Shown here: piece after piece, positions 27,418 through 36,460 of the stretch
Layout of the letters: every line of letters begins with the position of its first letter
Position numbering within the stretch: the stretch's first letter is position 1
Origin: Nocardioidaceae bacterium
Lineage (GTDB): Bacteria > Actinomycetota > Actinomycetes > Propionibacteriales > Nocardioidaceae
Length of the DNA stretch: 40,810 nt
Assembly: GCA_030447585.1 (NCBI GenBank)
Contig: JAUJOO010000004.1
Location: forward strand, 1-40,810
Reading direction: 5' to 3'
The notes under the pieces: model-generated
What the model was told of the DNA's origin: nothing
What the model saw: only the letters and a program-made list of their open reading frames with translations
The model's database searches: none
Program-made: the position numbers and the translations under genes

Positions 27418-27762
27418 TCACTGCTGGAAGCAGCTCAACTCCCGCCCGTCCGAGTACCTGATGGTGTCGGGATCGCCGAAGAGTTGAAAGCGCGCCTCGC
27501 CGTGCAGCAAGATCGCCGGAGTATCCCCCTCGCCGCTCTCGACGTTGAGCCCCACCACCACGTCGCGGCCGCGAGTGTCCATGCTCGGTCGCACCGCCTC
27601 GTTCGCCCCGTACTCGAAGGCGAGCGCGAGACTGCCCTCGTCGACGCGGCAGGACTCGAACCGCCTTTCTGATCCCGAACTGGCGCTGAGGTACCAGCCC
27701 GCACCAGTCACTGATAGGCCCAAGATCAGGGCACCGAGCAACACGTACCGCACAACGCTCAT
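27418..27762 (-). CDS. Small secreted or membrane-anchored hypothetical protein
   Basis: This 114-residue protein has a hydrophobic segment at about residues 5-27 ('VLLGALILGLSVTGAGWYL') and then a soluble part outside the membrane. Two cysteines ('ESCRV' and the C-terminal 'LSCFQ') could form a disulphide. 'DVVVGLNVE' and 'AILLHGEARFQLFGDPDTIRYSDGRELSC' suggest strands. No family recognised. The ATG at 27762 is the only good start. It is next to a lipoprotein gene on the same strand, 183 bp away. Confidence 0.55.
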   Translation of the reverse strand: MSVVRYVLLGALILGLSVTGAGWYLSASSGSERRFESCRVDEGSLALAFEYGANEAVRPSMDTRGRDVVVGLNVESGEGDTPAILLHGEARFQLFGDPDTIRYSDGRELSCFQQ

Positions 27763-27945
27763 GCCCGAGTGTCGCAGCCACTAGTCACAAGTCTGAGACG
27801 CGGCGGCCCACGAAACGGTTCCCGGTGCAAGCGATGTCCCGCGCTTGCGAATGCTGATGCCGCCGGTAGAGCGGGCAACTGATCATGCCGCGATCCGCTC
27901 GGTGCTGCCGATGAGCGCTCGTGGCGGCATCGCATCGCCGAGGGC

Positions 27946-28716
27946 TCACGCCTTGGTGCGAACGACGATCCGCCCCAGTGTCTGCGCCGGAGCATGGGCC
28001 TCCACGTACTCCAGCAACGCCATCTTGTCGGTCGGAGACACAACCAGCTCCAACGGTCCACGGCCAGACACCACGGCGCCTGTCAGTCGGAAGCGCTCGC
28101 TCACCGTGTGGACGAATCGCTCGCGTGCTTCGGTGAAGGTAGGGTCCTCGTTAACCTCGTCCCGTATCAGAATGAAGCCGCCTGACACAACTTCCACCAA
28201 GTCGATCTGGTCGACGTTGCGGTAGCGATCGGCAACAGAGACCACCTGGTCGAAGTCTGCTTGAGCCAGTGTGAGGGACACCGACGGCAGGGTGGGGTAT
28301 GCCTGCCGGCGGTACCTGACGATGGCGTCATCATCGCGGGCTTCTACGAGGTCTTCGACCATCAGGTCAGTCGCGTGGATGCCCGCCCCCGTGGCCAAGG
28401 TCGCTCGCTTCGGGCCATCCAGGACGACCTCGATCCCTCCAATTTCACCTTCGTCGATGTCGCCCTCGTAGGCGTCAAAGACAGCCATGATCTGCGTCGC
28501 CGCCGCGTCCGCGTCCATCAGGATCTTGAGATGCTTCGGGCTCGTCGCGAACGGGACGTCGTCGTCGCCGTCGCTCTCAGCGGCCTCGACCTTGATCACG
28601 CCGGACATGTCCTCGGTGGCGTTTTCCAGAGACTCAGGCGACGTCGAGCAGGCAGCCAGCAGGAGCAACATTGCGGCAGCCAGTGGCAAAGCTGTGCCGG
28701 CGACCGACAGTCTCAT
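27946..28716 (-). CDS. Predicted lipoprotein, unknown function
   Basis: This 256-residue protein has a lipoprotein signal: positive N-terminus, hydrophobic core and lipobox LAAC ('LLLLAACSTSP'), so it should be anchored to the outer face of the membrane. The mature part starts with an acidic, low-complexity stretch ('ESDGDDDVPF') and continues with mixed alpha/beta segments, including 'EARERFVHTVSERFRLTGAVV'. No domain recognised. The ATG at 28716 starts right at the signal; the longer frame to 28812 is not supported. The gene reads intact. Confidence 0.7.
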   Translation of the reverse strand: MRLSVAGTALPLAAAMLLLLAACSTSPESLENATEDMSGVIKVEAAESDGDDDVPFATSPKHLKILMDADAAATQIMAVFDAYEGDIDEGEIGGIEVVLDGPKRATLATGAGIHATDLMVEDLVEARDDDAIVRYRRQAYPTLPSVSLTLAQADFDQVVSVADRYRNVDQIDLVEVVSGGFILIRDEVNEDPTFTEARERFVHTVSERFRLTGAVVSGRGPLELVVSPTDKMALLEYVEAHAPAQTLGRIVVRTKA

Positions 28717-29057
28717 ACGCGAAAGGCTAGTTGGAGTGTGACGTCCTCGGGGCTGATCCGCGACAACTGACTGACGTCCACAACTGCCGCTGTCCGTCTC
28801 TCTATGCCGCATCCGCTCGGGTCTGCTCGCGGCAGCGTCCTAACGCTGACCCAAGGCATTCCTCTAGCTGGCGTCCTTCGCCTGCGGTACCGCCGCACAC
28901 TGGAACGCTGTTGTCGTAAGACTCTCGGTTCCATCAGCCAGCGCATCATGGCCCCCCTGCTACGACGGTACAGCCGGCAGCTCCCCGCGACGCGTTGGTT
29001 CCCAACCGTTGCCCGCGTCGCCAGCATCGACAGCAGCGGGCCTGGCCATATCGCGTG
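28717..29057. other. 341-bp stretch without a supported gene
   Basis: Several short frames cross this stretch, none with a good start, codon pattern or family match. On the minus strand one frame ends with 'DALADGTESLTTTAFQCAAV', which looks like a genuine C-terminal fragment, but it is cut off upstream by a TAG in the same frame. This may be a remnant of another lost gene. The promoter of the lipoprotein gene should lie near 28720-28760. Confidence 0.4.
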
Positions 29058-30636
29058 TCACGGGGACCAAAGGAACACAGTCACTCCAACAACCTGGCCG
29101 ACATCGTTGATGGAGAGGTCCACGCTCCACCAGTCGATGCAGCTTTGGTAGTCGCGCGGCTGGATTCTCACTATGCGCCCTCCCTCGTTGAGTCCAGATT
29201 CATAGGTGACGTTGTTGGTGTTCGCGCAAACGGGCTCCGGCCCAACTGAGAGACGAAGATTGCCAGCGTTCTCACTGACCAACTCCAGGGCGGACACCTT
29301 GCCAACGACCCCCTCGACGTAGCCGGACGCATCGAGTGTCCATGCCTCGGCGTCGTAACTCTGTTCAGGAGTTATCGTCTTCACGAGTTCGCCGCGCAGG
29401 TCGCCGCCCAGACCAAGACCTATCGGCGTATCGAACGGTCCACCACGTTGTGGGTCGTTTGCGAAGCGTATGAACAGGCCCACGACTCTGCGGTCAGCTG
29501 GTGTGACTTCACTCCACGGACCGGAGTAGACGAAGAGCGTGACCTTGCTTCCGGGACGCACCTCCTGACCGCTCAAAGGTCGCTGAGCAACGACTTTGCC
29601 AAGTCTGAACGGGAAACAATCGTTCTGTCTGCAGAAACCGGAGATTTCCTGGAGGTCTGTGTTTATCTCAACGGCAAGACCACGGTCCTCAACGCCCTTA
29701 CCGCCTCCGACTCGGCCCAGCCCGTGACTGACGGGAGTTTGACGAGGGCATTCTTCTGTGGACGCTCAACAGCGCGGACGGTTGTGCCGACAGGAACCAC
29801 GCTTCCGGCCCCTGGCGCGGTTGCGGTCACGTTATCCATGTAGCAGATGGATCCGTCTGGACAGCTTCTGTTCCAGCTGAGCCCAGCCTTCTCCACGAGA
29901 CGCACCAGCGGGTCACTGTCACCTATCAGTCCCGATACGTCTGGAACCGCTGTATAGCCCCTCGGGATGAGTTCTGCTGAGTCAAGTATTTCGTCGATGA
30001 CGAGCTTCTTGGGGGACACAACCCAGAAGACGACGTCCTTGCTCAGGGCAACAAGTGCTCCTCGGAAGAGGCACGGCTGAGCAGCGTCGCCACCGCAACC
30101 GCGCCACCTTTCGGCAGGTACGCGGGAGACGGGGGCTCCGCTGATGTCTCCTGCGCTCTCAGCCTCAGCTGCGAGCTCGCCCGCGGGAGAGAACTCCATG
30201 GGCGCCGCATGCAACGACGACACAGTCTGCGGAACCGCGCAGGCCCGGGTGCCGAATCTGCTCGGCTCGAACACAAACGTGTCTTTGACTGGAGTGCCAC
30301 AGTGGGTCTCGTTGAGGCCCCAGTCCATCGGCACCGCGACCGCGACACCGTTCATGCCGACAAGCCTCGTACCGGATGGCGCAACAAGTTCGCTGGGCGT
30401 TGTCGTAGACACCTCCGTGGCTGCATTGTCACTAGTCGAGAGAGTCGGCGCAATGACGAAGCCGCCCACCGCGATGGCGACCACAGAAGCAGCAGCAAGA
30501 AGAATGACTTGCCCGGTGCGACGTTGCCGCTTGGCTTGTCTGCCCCGACGCAGGAGCTCTTCCAGCGGGGGTGCTTCGCGGGTAGTTGTTCAGCCGCGGT
30601 ACTCAGTAGCTGTCGAGTGTCGTCTTCGCGGGTCAT
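29058..30636 (-). pseudogene. Anti-sigma-like membrane protein with PASTA domains, two frameshifts
   Basis: Three frames join into one protein. It starts at the ATG at 30636 ('MTREDDTRQLLSTAAEQLPA'), overlapping the sigma gene by 47 bp. After a one-base deficit in the G5 run at 30567-30571 it continues as 'PLEELLRRGRQAKRQRRTGQ', a membrane segment ('VVAIAVGGFVIAP'), an extracellular domain, and a PASTA domain ('VPDVSGLIGDSDPLVRLVEKAGL'). A second PASTA starts at 'LPSVTGWAESEAVRAL', shifts near 29680, and resumes as 'LAVEINTDLQEISGF'. A C-terminal domain follows. The layout fits a membrane anti-sigma factor. Whether it is dead or misread cannot be told here. Confidence 0.75.
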
Positions 30637-31141
30637 TGTTGGCTCCACCGGGTAGGTCACACAGGTTGGGGTCTTGGGCCAAATGGTCCAGGGCACGAGA
30701 AAGGCGGCTCTTGACAGTTCCTGCCGGGATGCCCAAGGCATCGGCGGTCTGTTGCTCTGTGAGGTCGGCGAAGAAACGCAGAACCACCACCGCACGGCTC
30801 TCCCGACCCAGGCCGGCCAGTGCTCTCTGCACCGAATCGGTCAGGTCAGACAACGCCGTTACATCGTTTGACGCAGCCATCATGGGCATGTCTGGCGATG
30901 GTCGTTCTCGCCACCACAACCGTCGATGATTAGACGTGTGAGTGTTCACCAGGACCCGGTACACGTAGGCGTCTCGGTCATGCGCCTTGCTCACCTTGTC
31001 CCAAGACACGTAGCACTTCACAAGAGCGGCCTGGACCAGATCCTCCGCCTCTTGAACCGGGCAACCAAGCAAGATGGCCGCCCTGAGGAGCGTGTTCCAG
31101 CGCGCGCCGACGTAAGCGCTGTACTCCTCGTCGCCGTCCAC
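30590..31141 (-). CDS. RNA polymerase sigma factor, ECF (SigE family)
   Basis: This is a 183-residue ECF sigma factor of the SigE-like actinobacterial group. Region 2 has 'LLRAAILLGCPVQEAEDLVQAALVKCYVSW' and 'AYVYRVLVNTHTSNHRRLWWRERP'. Region 4 has the helix-turn-helix 'LTEQQTADALGIPAGTVKSRLSRAL'. The GTG at 31141 is preceded by AAGGGG. It reads intact. The PASTA-bearing membrane protein begins inside its 3' end, so the pair is co-expressed and probably acts as sigma and anti-sigma. No clear copy of its own promoter motif was identified. Confidence 0.88.
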   Translation of the reverse strand: MDGDEEYSAYVGARWNTLLRAAILLGCPVQEAEDLVQAALVKCYVSWDKVSKAHDRDAYVYRVLVNTHTSNHRRLWWRERPSPDMPMMAASNDVTALSDLTDSVQRALAGLGRESRAVVVLRFFADLTEQQTADALGIPAGTVKSRLSRALDHLAQDPNLCDLPGGANNDPRRRHSTATEYRG

Positions 31142-31331
31142 AGCACCCCTTCACCGAGTCACTGCCTAACAGACGCGTCGAGACCTGCGTTTCGTTCCAT
31201 CGCGGGGGGAACCGTGCATCCGCCCGCGACTGCCTCAGCGCGGCGGGTGAGACTTCAGGAGTCTTGAGAAGTACCCGAAGTAGATTCGGATGGATCAACA
31301 CTGACTTGGCGGCGCAGGAAAGACGCGAATC

Positions 31332-31672
31332 GTGAGCCATGCGTCCAACGAGACACGCTCGATGTCTCGCCGCCGCTACTTCCTTCCCGTCATCGTGCAC
31401 CTCTGCTTTGCGTTGGCGGGAGCAGTGGCCTATTTCTTCTTGACCTTGAACGAACCGCCCTACCCAGACGCCAACATCGGGGCAGGTGCAGCGATGCTGT
31501 GGCCAGCCCTGATGGGGCTCCCATGGTCCATACCGTTGCTTGTGGGGGCAACGGCTGGGGCAGTGACGTTAACGAGCTCGCAATCTTTACCGGGTGTGCC
31601 ATGGTCAGCGTGGCGCTGCATGCTCTTGGACGATGGATGCTGTGGCGTCGGCAGCACTCACCATCACGGTGA
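31332..31672 (+). pseudogene. Small membrane protein, frameshifted
   Basis: The first frame has two membrane segments ('YFLPVIVHLCFALAGAVAYF' and 'LMGLPWSIPLLVGATAG'). The next frame supplies the natural third one, 'ELAIFTGCAMVSVALHALGR', ending 'MLWRRQHSPSR' at a TGA (31670-31672). The join is at the G4 run near 31555-31560, where one G appears to be missing. As read, the protein ends in a hydrophilic, Cys/His-rich tail that does not look natural. GTG at 31332 or ATG at 31362 could start it. Function unknown. Confidence 0.6.
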
Positions 31673-31698
31673 ATCGGACCGCGCGGGCGGCTAGGCGA

Positions 31699-31912
31699 CT
31701 ACTTGCGGGAAAGCTGAATGCCCCGAGCGACAGCTGCGACGCCAAGGCAGTAGCAGGCGCTGCCGATGAGCACGAGCCCTAGCACGCCGAACCAGTCGTC
31801 TTCGTTCGTGTTGACCAACGACAGGCCGCCTGCGGTCAGCAGGGTGACCCCCATAGAACCAATAATTCACGATGCCGGTGGATGGCTGGGGGTCGTTCTT
31901 CTCGTCAGTCAT
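31699..31912 (-). pseudogene. Two-segment small membrane protein, probably frameshifted
   Basis: From the ATG at 31912 the frame reads 'MTDEKNDPQPSTGIVNYWF' and then turns into Arg-rich nonsense. One frame over, from 31854, is 'MGVTLLTAGGLSLVNT' and 'WFGVLGLVLIGSACYCLGVA', two clear membrane segments, ending at a TAG (31699-31701). Together they would make a roughly 70-residue protein. Alternatively the ATG at 31854 starts a 51-residue protein by itself; no Shine-Dalgarno is seen for it. Confidence 0.5.
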
Positions 31913-32056
31913 TGGCTGAGTATCCAGGGAAAGCGGCGCGCACGCACACCGGACCCCTTACGGCGAGCGAGCCCAGCTGCTGACCTTCGAGCCGAGCCTT
32001 CCAGGTGGTGAAGAACGGGACCGGCCTATCCTGTATCCGGTGCGGGCCGTTGACGG

Positions 32057-32419
32057 GACTCCAGCGACGACAACCTTTACGCCTGGTTCATCGACGCCAT
32101 CGCCGAGGAGTTCGGCGCGGCGCAGAAGTGCAGCCGAACGTCATTCACGTTCGGTCGATCATCGACGGGCAACCGGATCCCGACGCCAGGCCCTACGAGC
32201 TGCGCATCACGCGATTGACAGTTGCGCTCGGTCGCCTACGCGACGCACAACATCTTCGATGACTCACAAGGCGACGTGTCGGTTCCCGCAGACAATCCCG
32301 TCCATGCTGGCTTGGACGCCTTCACATTTCACACCCAGGAGTCCATGGACAGTGGCTCGCACCCTAATCGGACGTTTGAGTTCGACGATGGCTGGATGCG
32401 GCGACTGAACCTCGACTGA
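32057..32419 (+). pseudogene. Hypothetical protein, frameshifted
   Basis: Three frames give consecutive sensible segments: 'DNLYAWFIDAIAEEFGAAQK', then 'QPNVIHVRSIIDGQPDPDAR' with 'PYELRITRLTVAL', then 'RSVAYATHNIFDDSQGDVSV' to 'TFEFDDGWMRRLNLD' before a TGA at 32417-32419. The protein would be about 120 residues, soluble and acidic at its end. No family recognised, and the start is lost: an in-frame TGA lies at 32051-32053. Two frameshifts are needed to join the parts. Confidence 0.55.
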
Positions 32420-32431
32420 ACGCCGGGCATG

Positions 32432-32960
32432 TCAGTGGATGTCTCGCGACCAATCCTCGGCGGTGATCCTGAACCGGCGGTAGTAGGTCGGCTGGTCGAG
32501 GAACACCGCGTCCTGGCCCCTGCCGATCTCCGCTAGCCCGAGGCGTTGAAGGATGCGGACGGAGCGCTCGTTGGCGTCCACGGCCTCAGCCCAAATCTCC
32601 TGAAGACCGAGTTGGTCAAAGCCATGGCGCAGACCTGCGGCTGCAGCATGGCTCCCCAGCCCCCGCCCCCACATGCGCCCGCTGCCCAATGACGAACCCC
32701 AACTCGCGTCGACGGGGGCTCGTCTCCATGAAGGTCGACGTAGCCGACCAGACGGCCGTCGTGGATCGCCCCGAGCCTGAGTAGTCCAGGTGGTGCCGAC
32801 CCGATAAGCGTCTCGTGGAAACGCCGGTGCTCAGCAAAGGGCAGGTGGTGGTCCAGTCGGCTTCGCGGCAGAACTGAAGGTCCGCTGCCCATCCAGCGAT
32901 TACGTCGGCGTCCTGCACAACCAATGGCCGCAATGTGACTAGGCGCGCTGATTGGTCCAC
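32432..32960 (-). pseudogene. GNAT acetyltransferase (RimJ/RimL type), frameshifted
   Basis: Segments in three frames follow the order of a GNAT acetyltransferase: 'ARLVTLRPLVVQDADVIAGW', 'HLPFAEHRRFHETLIGS' with 'RLGAIHDGRLVGYVDLHGDEP', 'RRELGFVIG', and 'GRMWGRGLGSHAAAAGLRHG' (the acetyl-CoA loop), then 'QEIWAEAVDANERSVRILQR' and 'GLAEIGRG'. Three frameshifts separate them. The acetyl-CoA-binding and C-terminal portion is intact in one frame, so decay looks recent. The start is probably the GTG at 32960. Likely role, if it were whole: N-acetylation of a protein or small molecule. Confidence 0.75.
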
Positions 32961-33090
32961 AGCAACATCGTGACATGGCGCGCGCACACACCGGGACCCT
33001 TCACGTACGCCGAGCGGCACCGGCAGGCGCGTAACGAGCCGGACCAAGTTGCAGGTCCGACTGTCGCCGATGTCTTGAGACATCACACGG

Positions 33091-33164
<74 letters not shown>

Positions 33165-33344
33165 AGGCTCACGTCGGACAGTCCGACGGAAGCGGCGTCA
33201 GCCTATCTCAGCGGCCATCGCTCCTGCCAAGCGGAAGACCTGGGTTCCCGCTTCCGGCATACCCCGAGAAAAGCTGGGCTGACAATTTCCGCACGCTGTG
33301 AACAGACTTCAAAGAATGTCGGACCCCTGCCCTAGCGTGACTTC

Positions 33345-34739
33345 ATGAGTGAGGACCCGCAGCGGGACGCAAGCGCTGAGCCGGTCCTCGAGCGCGTGCG
33401 TAGACGAGCACCGACCGACACTGCCGAGTTCATCGCGCACCAGGACGCCATGTACGACCGGCTGCAGCGCATTGCCACGCTCGAGCGCGAGATCTGCGCG
33501 CTGCAGGCCGCCCAGGTCGAGGAGATCGCCGGCTACGTTAAGGACCGCCTGTCGTACGACGAGCGCGCCGGCCACCCGAGCGGGCCTGCGCAGCACCGCG
33601 GCATGGTGGCCGAGGTCGCCATTGCCAGGCACGTCTCCGTCATCACCGCCGAGTCGCTCATGGCTGACGCATACCTCCTCACGACGCAGAACCCGAGCAC
33701 GCTCGAGGCGCTTCGTCGTGGCCGCCTCGGCCTGCCCGCCGCTCGCGCCATCGCCAACGAGACAGCACTTCTTGACACCCCGGAGCAGGTTCTCAGGGCT
33801 GACCGCCTCATCGCCGAGGAAGCAGTCGACGTGCTCCCGGGGAAGGTCCGGGCTCTGGCAGAGCGACGAGTCGCCGCCATCGATCCTGAAGCAGCCGCTC
33901 GACGCAGGCAGCGCGAGAAGGCCGAGCGCCACGTGCGGCTCAACCACGTCGGCTCGGGCATGTCGTACCTCGACGCTTACCTCCCAGCCGAGCAGGGCGT
34001 CGCTTGCATCGAGTCACTCAGGAAGACCGCCCTGCAGTCGCGAGCCCATGGTGACGAACGCTCCCTCGGACAGCTGATGAGCGACACCCTCGTCGCCCGG
34101 CTCACCGGCGTCGAAGAAGGCGCTGTGGTCCCCGCACACATCAACGTCGTCATGACAGACAAGGCCCTGCTTGGCCTCGACGACTCCCCCGCGCACCTGT
34201 ACGGCGGTGGACCGCTACCCGCGCCGGTCGCGCGCCGGCTAGCCAGAAGCCGCACCGCATGGCTGCGTCGGATTCTCAGCGATCCGGTCGACGGGAGCGT
34301 CACCGCCATCGACCCACGGCGACGCAGGTTCGAGGGCATGGTGCGGGAGCTGATCACGCTCAGGGACCAACATTGTCAGGGCATCCAGTGCGCTTCACCG
34401 ATTCGCGACATCGACCACATCATCGAGCACTCCAAAGGTGGCCTGACGGTGCCCACCAACGGACAGGGAATGTCGGAAAACTGTCATGTCGGCAAAGACG
34501 ACCCCCGGTTGACCGTTGCGCGTGACCCTGACACCGAGGTCGTGACATGGGAGACGGCGACCGGCCTCGTATACCGCAACATGCCGCCGCCTGCCTTAGG
34601 CTCCGGCACAGGCGATCCCGACCAACTGCAGATGCGGCAGTTCATGCTCCACCCGCCCAACTCCGGCGTCGAGCAGCGACTCTTGAAGATCCTCCTCGCT
34701 CACCTGCGCGGACGCGCCGGACCCGAGCCACCGGCCTGA
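33345..34739 (+). CDS. DUF222 / HNH endonuclease, 13E12 repeat family
   Basis: This 464-residue protein has the DUF222 domain over its first 300 residues ('AAQVEEIAGYVKDRLSYDER', 'EVAIARHVSVITAESLMADA', 'GRLGLPAARAIANETALL') and a C-terminal HNH nuclease motif with 'DIDHIIEHSKGG' (about 355-366), 'PTNGQGMSENCH' and two Cys-containing positions ahead. Such genes are multicopy in many actinobacteria and behave like mobile or recombining elements; their role is unknown. ATG at 33345. The gene is intact, 180 bp from the tRNA-Pro. Its last 92 bases are repeated downstream. Confidence 0.88.
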   Translation: MSEDPQRDASAEPVLERVRRRAPTDTAEFIAHQDAMYDRLQRIATLEREICALQAAQVEEIAGYVKDRLSYDERAGHPSGPAQHRGMVAEVAIARHVSVITAESLMADAYLLTTQNPSTLEALRRGRLGLPAARAIANETALLDTPEQVLRADRLIAEEAVDVLPGKVRALAERRVAAIDPEAAARRRQREKAERHVRLNHVGSGMSYLDAYLPAEQGVACIESLRKTALQSRAHGDERSLGQLMSDTLVARLTGVEEGAVVPAHINVVMTDKALLGLDDSPAHLYGGGPLPAPVARRLARSRTAWLRRILSDPVDGSVTAIDPRRRRFEGMVRELITLRDQHCQGIQCASPIRDIDHIIEHSKGGLTVPTNGQGMSENCHVGKDDPRLTVARDPDTEVVTWETATGLVYRNMPPPALGSGTGDPDQLQMRQFMLHPPNSGVEQRLLKILLAHLRGRAGPEPPA

Positions 34740-34919
34740 ATCACCGACCACACACCGGTCTTGAGCCACCACGCCGCCTCCGATCTCACGTACCGCGGAT
34801 GCGAGGACCCCTGGGCAACACGCGGATCCACCCGCCCAACTCCGGCACCGAGCAGCGACTCTTCAAGGTCCTCCTCGCTCACCTGCGCGGGGGGCGCTGG
34901 ACCTGAACCGCCCGCCTGA
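34649..34919 (+). repeat. Duplicated 3' tail of the DUF222/HNH gene
   Basis: About 92 bases at 34649-34740, the end of the gene, recur at 34828-34919 with roughly 85-90% identity by eye. The copies encode 'HPPNSGVEQRLLKILLAHLR' and 'HPPNSGTEQRLFKVLLAHLR'. The second copy has no gene in front of it. It is either a remnant of a second 13E12 gene or a local duplication. The rest of the 34741-34975 gap shows no gene. Confidence 0.8.
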
Positions 34920-34975
34920 GGTCTGGCGGGACCACGTGACGCGCCGGCGTCGCCCCTGCCCCGGCGGGGACTGAC

Positions 34976-36454
34976 TCAGCGGCGACCGCGTTTCTCCCGC
35001 GGCTTCACCGTGATGTGAATCGGCGTGCCGACAAACCCGAACTCCTCGCGTAGGCGTCGCTCGATGAAGCGCGTGTACGCCGGTTCGAGCGCCCCAGACG
35101 TGAAGAGGACGAAGCGTGGCGGCGCCAAGGAAGCCTGCGTCCCGAAAAGGATCCGCGACTGCTTGCCCCCTCGGACCGGATGAGGGTTGGCGGCCACCAG
35201 CCGCCCGAGGAACGCGTTCAACGTGCCCGTGGCCACCCGCGTCTCCCACCCTTCCAGCGCCTTGTCGAGTGCCGGCACTAATCGGTCAACGTGCCAACCC
35301 GTCAGGGCGGTGATGTTGACACGCGGAGCCCACTGGACTCGCACGAGCTCCCGCTCGATCTCGCGATCCAGGTAGTACCGGCGTTCCTGGTCGACCGTGT
35401 CCCACTTGTTGAAGGCGATGACGATAGCGCGACCCGATTCCTCGACGCTGGTGATGATCCGCTGGTCCTGCTCGGTGAGTGGCTGGCCGGCATCGATGAC
35501 CACGACTGCCACCTCCGCCCGCTCCATCGCTCCAGCAGTGCGAAGGCTCGCATAGAACTCGTGGCCGCTCGCCTCCCTCACCCGCCGGCGGATCCCGGCC
35601 GTGTCGATGAACTGCCACGCCCGACCACCGAGCCTGACGATCTCGTCGACCGGGTCGACCGTCGTCCCTGCCACGTCGTCGACGACTACCCGGTTCTCGC
35701 CGGCCAGCTTGTTGAGCAGGCTCGACTTCCCGACATTCGGCTTCCCGACTATAGCGATGCGCCGCGGACCGCGCGGAGCGTCGAATTCCTCGCTCGGGGC
35801 CGGCGGCAGCGCGTCCAGGACGGCATCGAGAAGATCGCCGCTCCCGCGACCATGCAGGGCCGACACCGGGTACGGCTCACCCAGGCCCAAGTTCCACAAA
35901 CCCGCTGCGTCTGCCTCAGCGCGCTGGTCGTCGACCTTGTTCGCCGCCAGGATCACGGGCTTGCCGGATCGGCGCAGGATCTTGACCACCGTCTCGTCCG
36001 AGTCGGTGATCCCCACCCTTGTGTCCACGACGAACAGCACGGCGTCTGCCAGACTCACCGCCACTTCCGCCTGAAGAGAGATCCGCTCCGCAAGCCCGCG
36101 GGCATCAGGGTCCCAGCCGCCGGTGTCGACGACCGTGAAGTTGCGTCCGCTCCAGCTGGCCTCATAGGTTACGCGGTCTCGGGTGACCCCGGGGATGTCC
36201 TCGACGACGGCCTCACGCCGCCCGAGGATGCGGTTCACCAGCGTTGACTTTCCCACGTTCGGGCGACCGACCACGGCCAGGACCGGCAGTGCTCCCCTCG
36301 ACGAGCGCCGCTCAACCAGTGCGGCCGAAGCATCCGTGGAGGGGTTCGGACCGGTCGAGGGGTGCGGGGATGGGCTCGGGCCGGCCGAAGCATCGGTGAA
36401 GGGGCTACGGCCGGTCGAGGTATCCGCGTCATACCCGGGCTCGTCGGTGGTCAT
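34976..36454 (-). CDS. der: Ribosome biogenesis GTPase Der (EngA)
   Basis: Der has two GTPase domains in tandem and is needed for 50S ribosome maturation. Both P-loops are clear: GRPNVGKST (63-71) and GKPNVGKSS (237-245), as are the G4 motifs NKVD and NKWD. The KH-like C-terminal domain ends in a basic tail (KPREKRGRR). It is 492 residues, longer than usual because of a roughly 50-residue Ser/Thr/Pro/Asp-rich N-terminal extension coded by imperfect DNA repeats. The ATG at 36454 is six bases past the preceding stop, with GGGGAG very close to the start. Confidence 0.95.
   Translation of the reverse strand: MTTDEPGYDADTSTGRSPFTDASAGPSPSPHPSTGPNPSTDASAALVERRSSRGALPVLAVVGRPNVGKSTLVNRILGRREAVVEDIPGVTRDRVTYEASWSGRNFTVVDTGGWDPDARGLAERISLQAEVAVSLADAVLFVVDTRVGITDSDETVVKILRRSGKPVILAANKVDDQRAEADAAGLWNLGLGEPYPVSALHGRGSGDLLDAVLDALPPAPSEEFDAPRGPRRIAIVGKPNVGKSSLLNKLAGENRVVVDDVAGTTVDPVDEIVRLGGRAWQFIDTAGIRRRVREASGHEFYASLRTAGAMERAEVAVVVIDAGQPLTEQDQRIITSVEESGRAIVIAFNKWDTVDQERRYYLDREIERELVRVQWAPRVNITALTGWHVDRLVPALDKALEGWETRVATGTLNAFLGRLVAANPHPVRGGKQSRILFGTQASLAPPRFVLFTSGALEPAYTRFIERRLREEFGFVGTPIHITVKPREKRGRR
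36321..36420. repeat. 60-bp-period imperfect direct repeat in the 5' end of der
   Basis: The 40-base stretch 36321-36360 and the stretch 36381-36420 share about 33 of 40 positions, including exact GGCCGAAGCATC and CCGGTCGAGG. They encode the Ser/Asp/Pro-rich 'STDASA'/'FTDASAG' units of the N-terminal extension of Der. The repeat can shift length without breaking the frame because its period is a multiple of three. Confidence 0.7.
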
Positions 36455-36460
36455 GCTCCC

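Noticed and set aside
27648-27672. Sequence resembling a tRNA T arm (minus strand GGTTCGAGTCC), possible attachment-site remnant
   Set aside because: No acceptor or anticodon arms around it, no extended match to the tRNA-Pro 3' end, and it is explained by the coding sequence of the small membrane protein.
27101-27781. 226-codon minus-strand frame overlapping the integrase relic and the small membrane protein gene
   Set aside because: Low-complexity Arg/Gly/Pro translation. Its overlap with a plausible signal-bearing protein in another frame and with integrase fragments on the plus strand makes it a shadow.
28804-29151. 115-codon plus-strand frame in the gap between the lipoprotein and the PASTA protein genes
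   Set aside because: No good start, no family match, and it runs into the 3' end of the PASTA gene on the other strand.
34547-34906. 119-codon frame that includes the second tail copy of the 13E12 gene
   Set aside because: Its first two thirds are a shifted reading of the intact HNH gene; only the last 25 residues are meaningful, and these are described as the duplicated tail.
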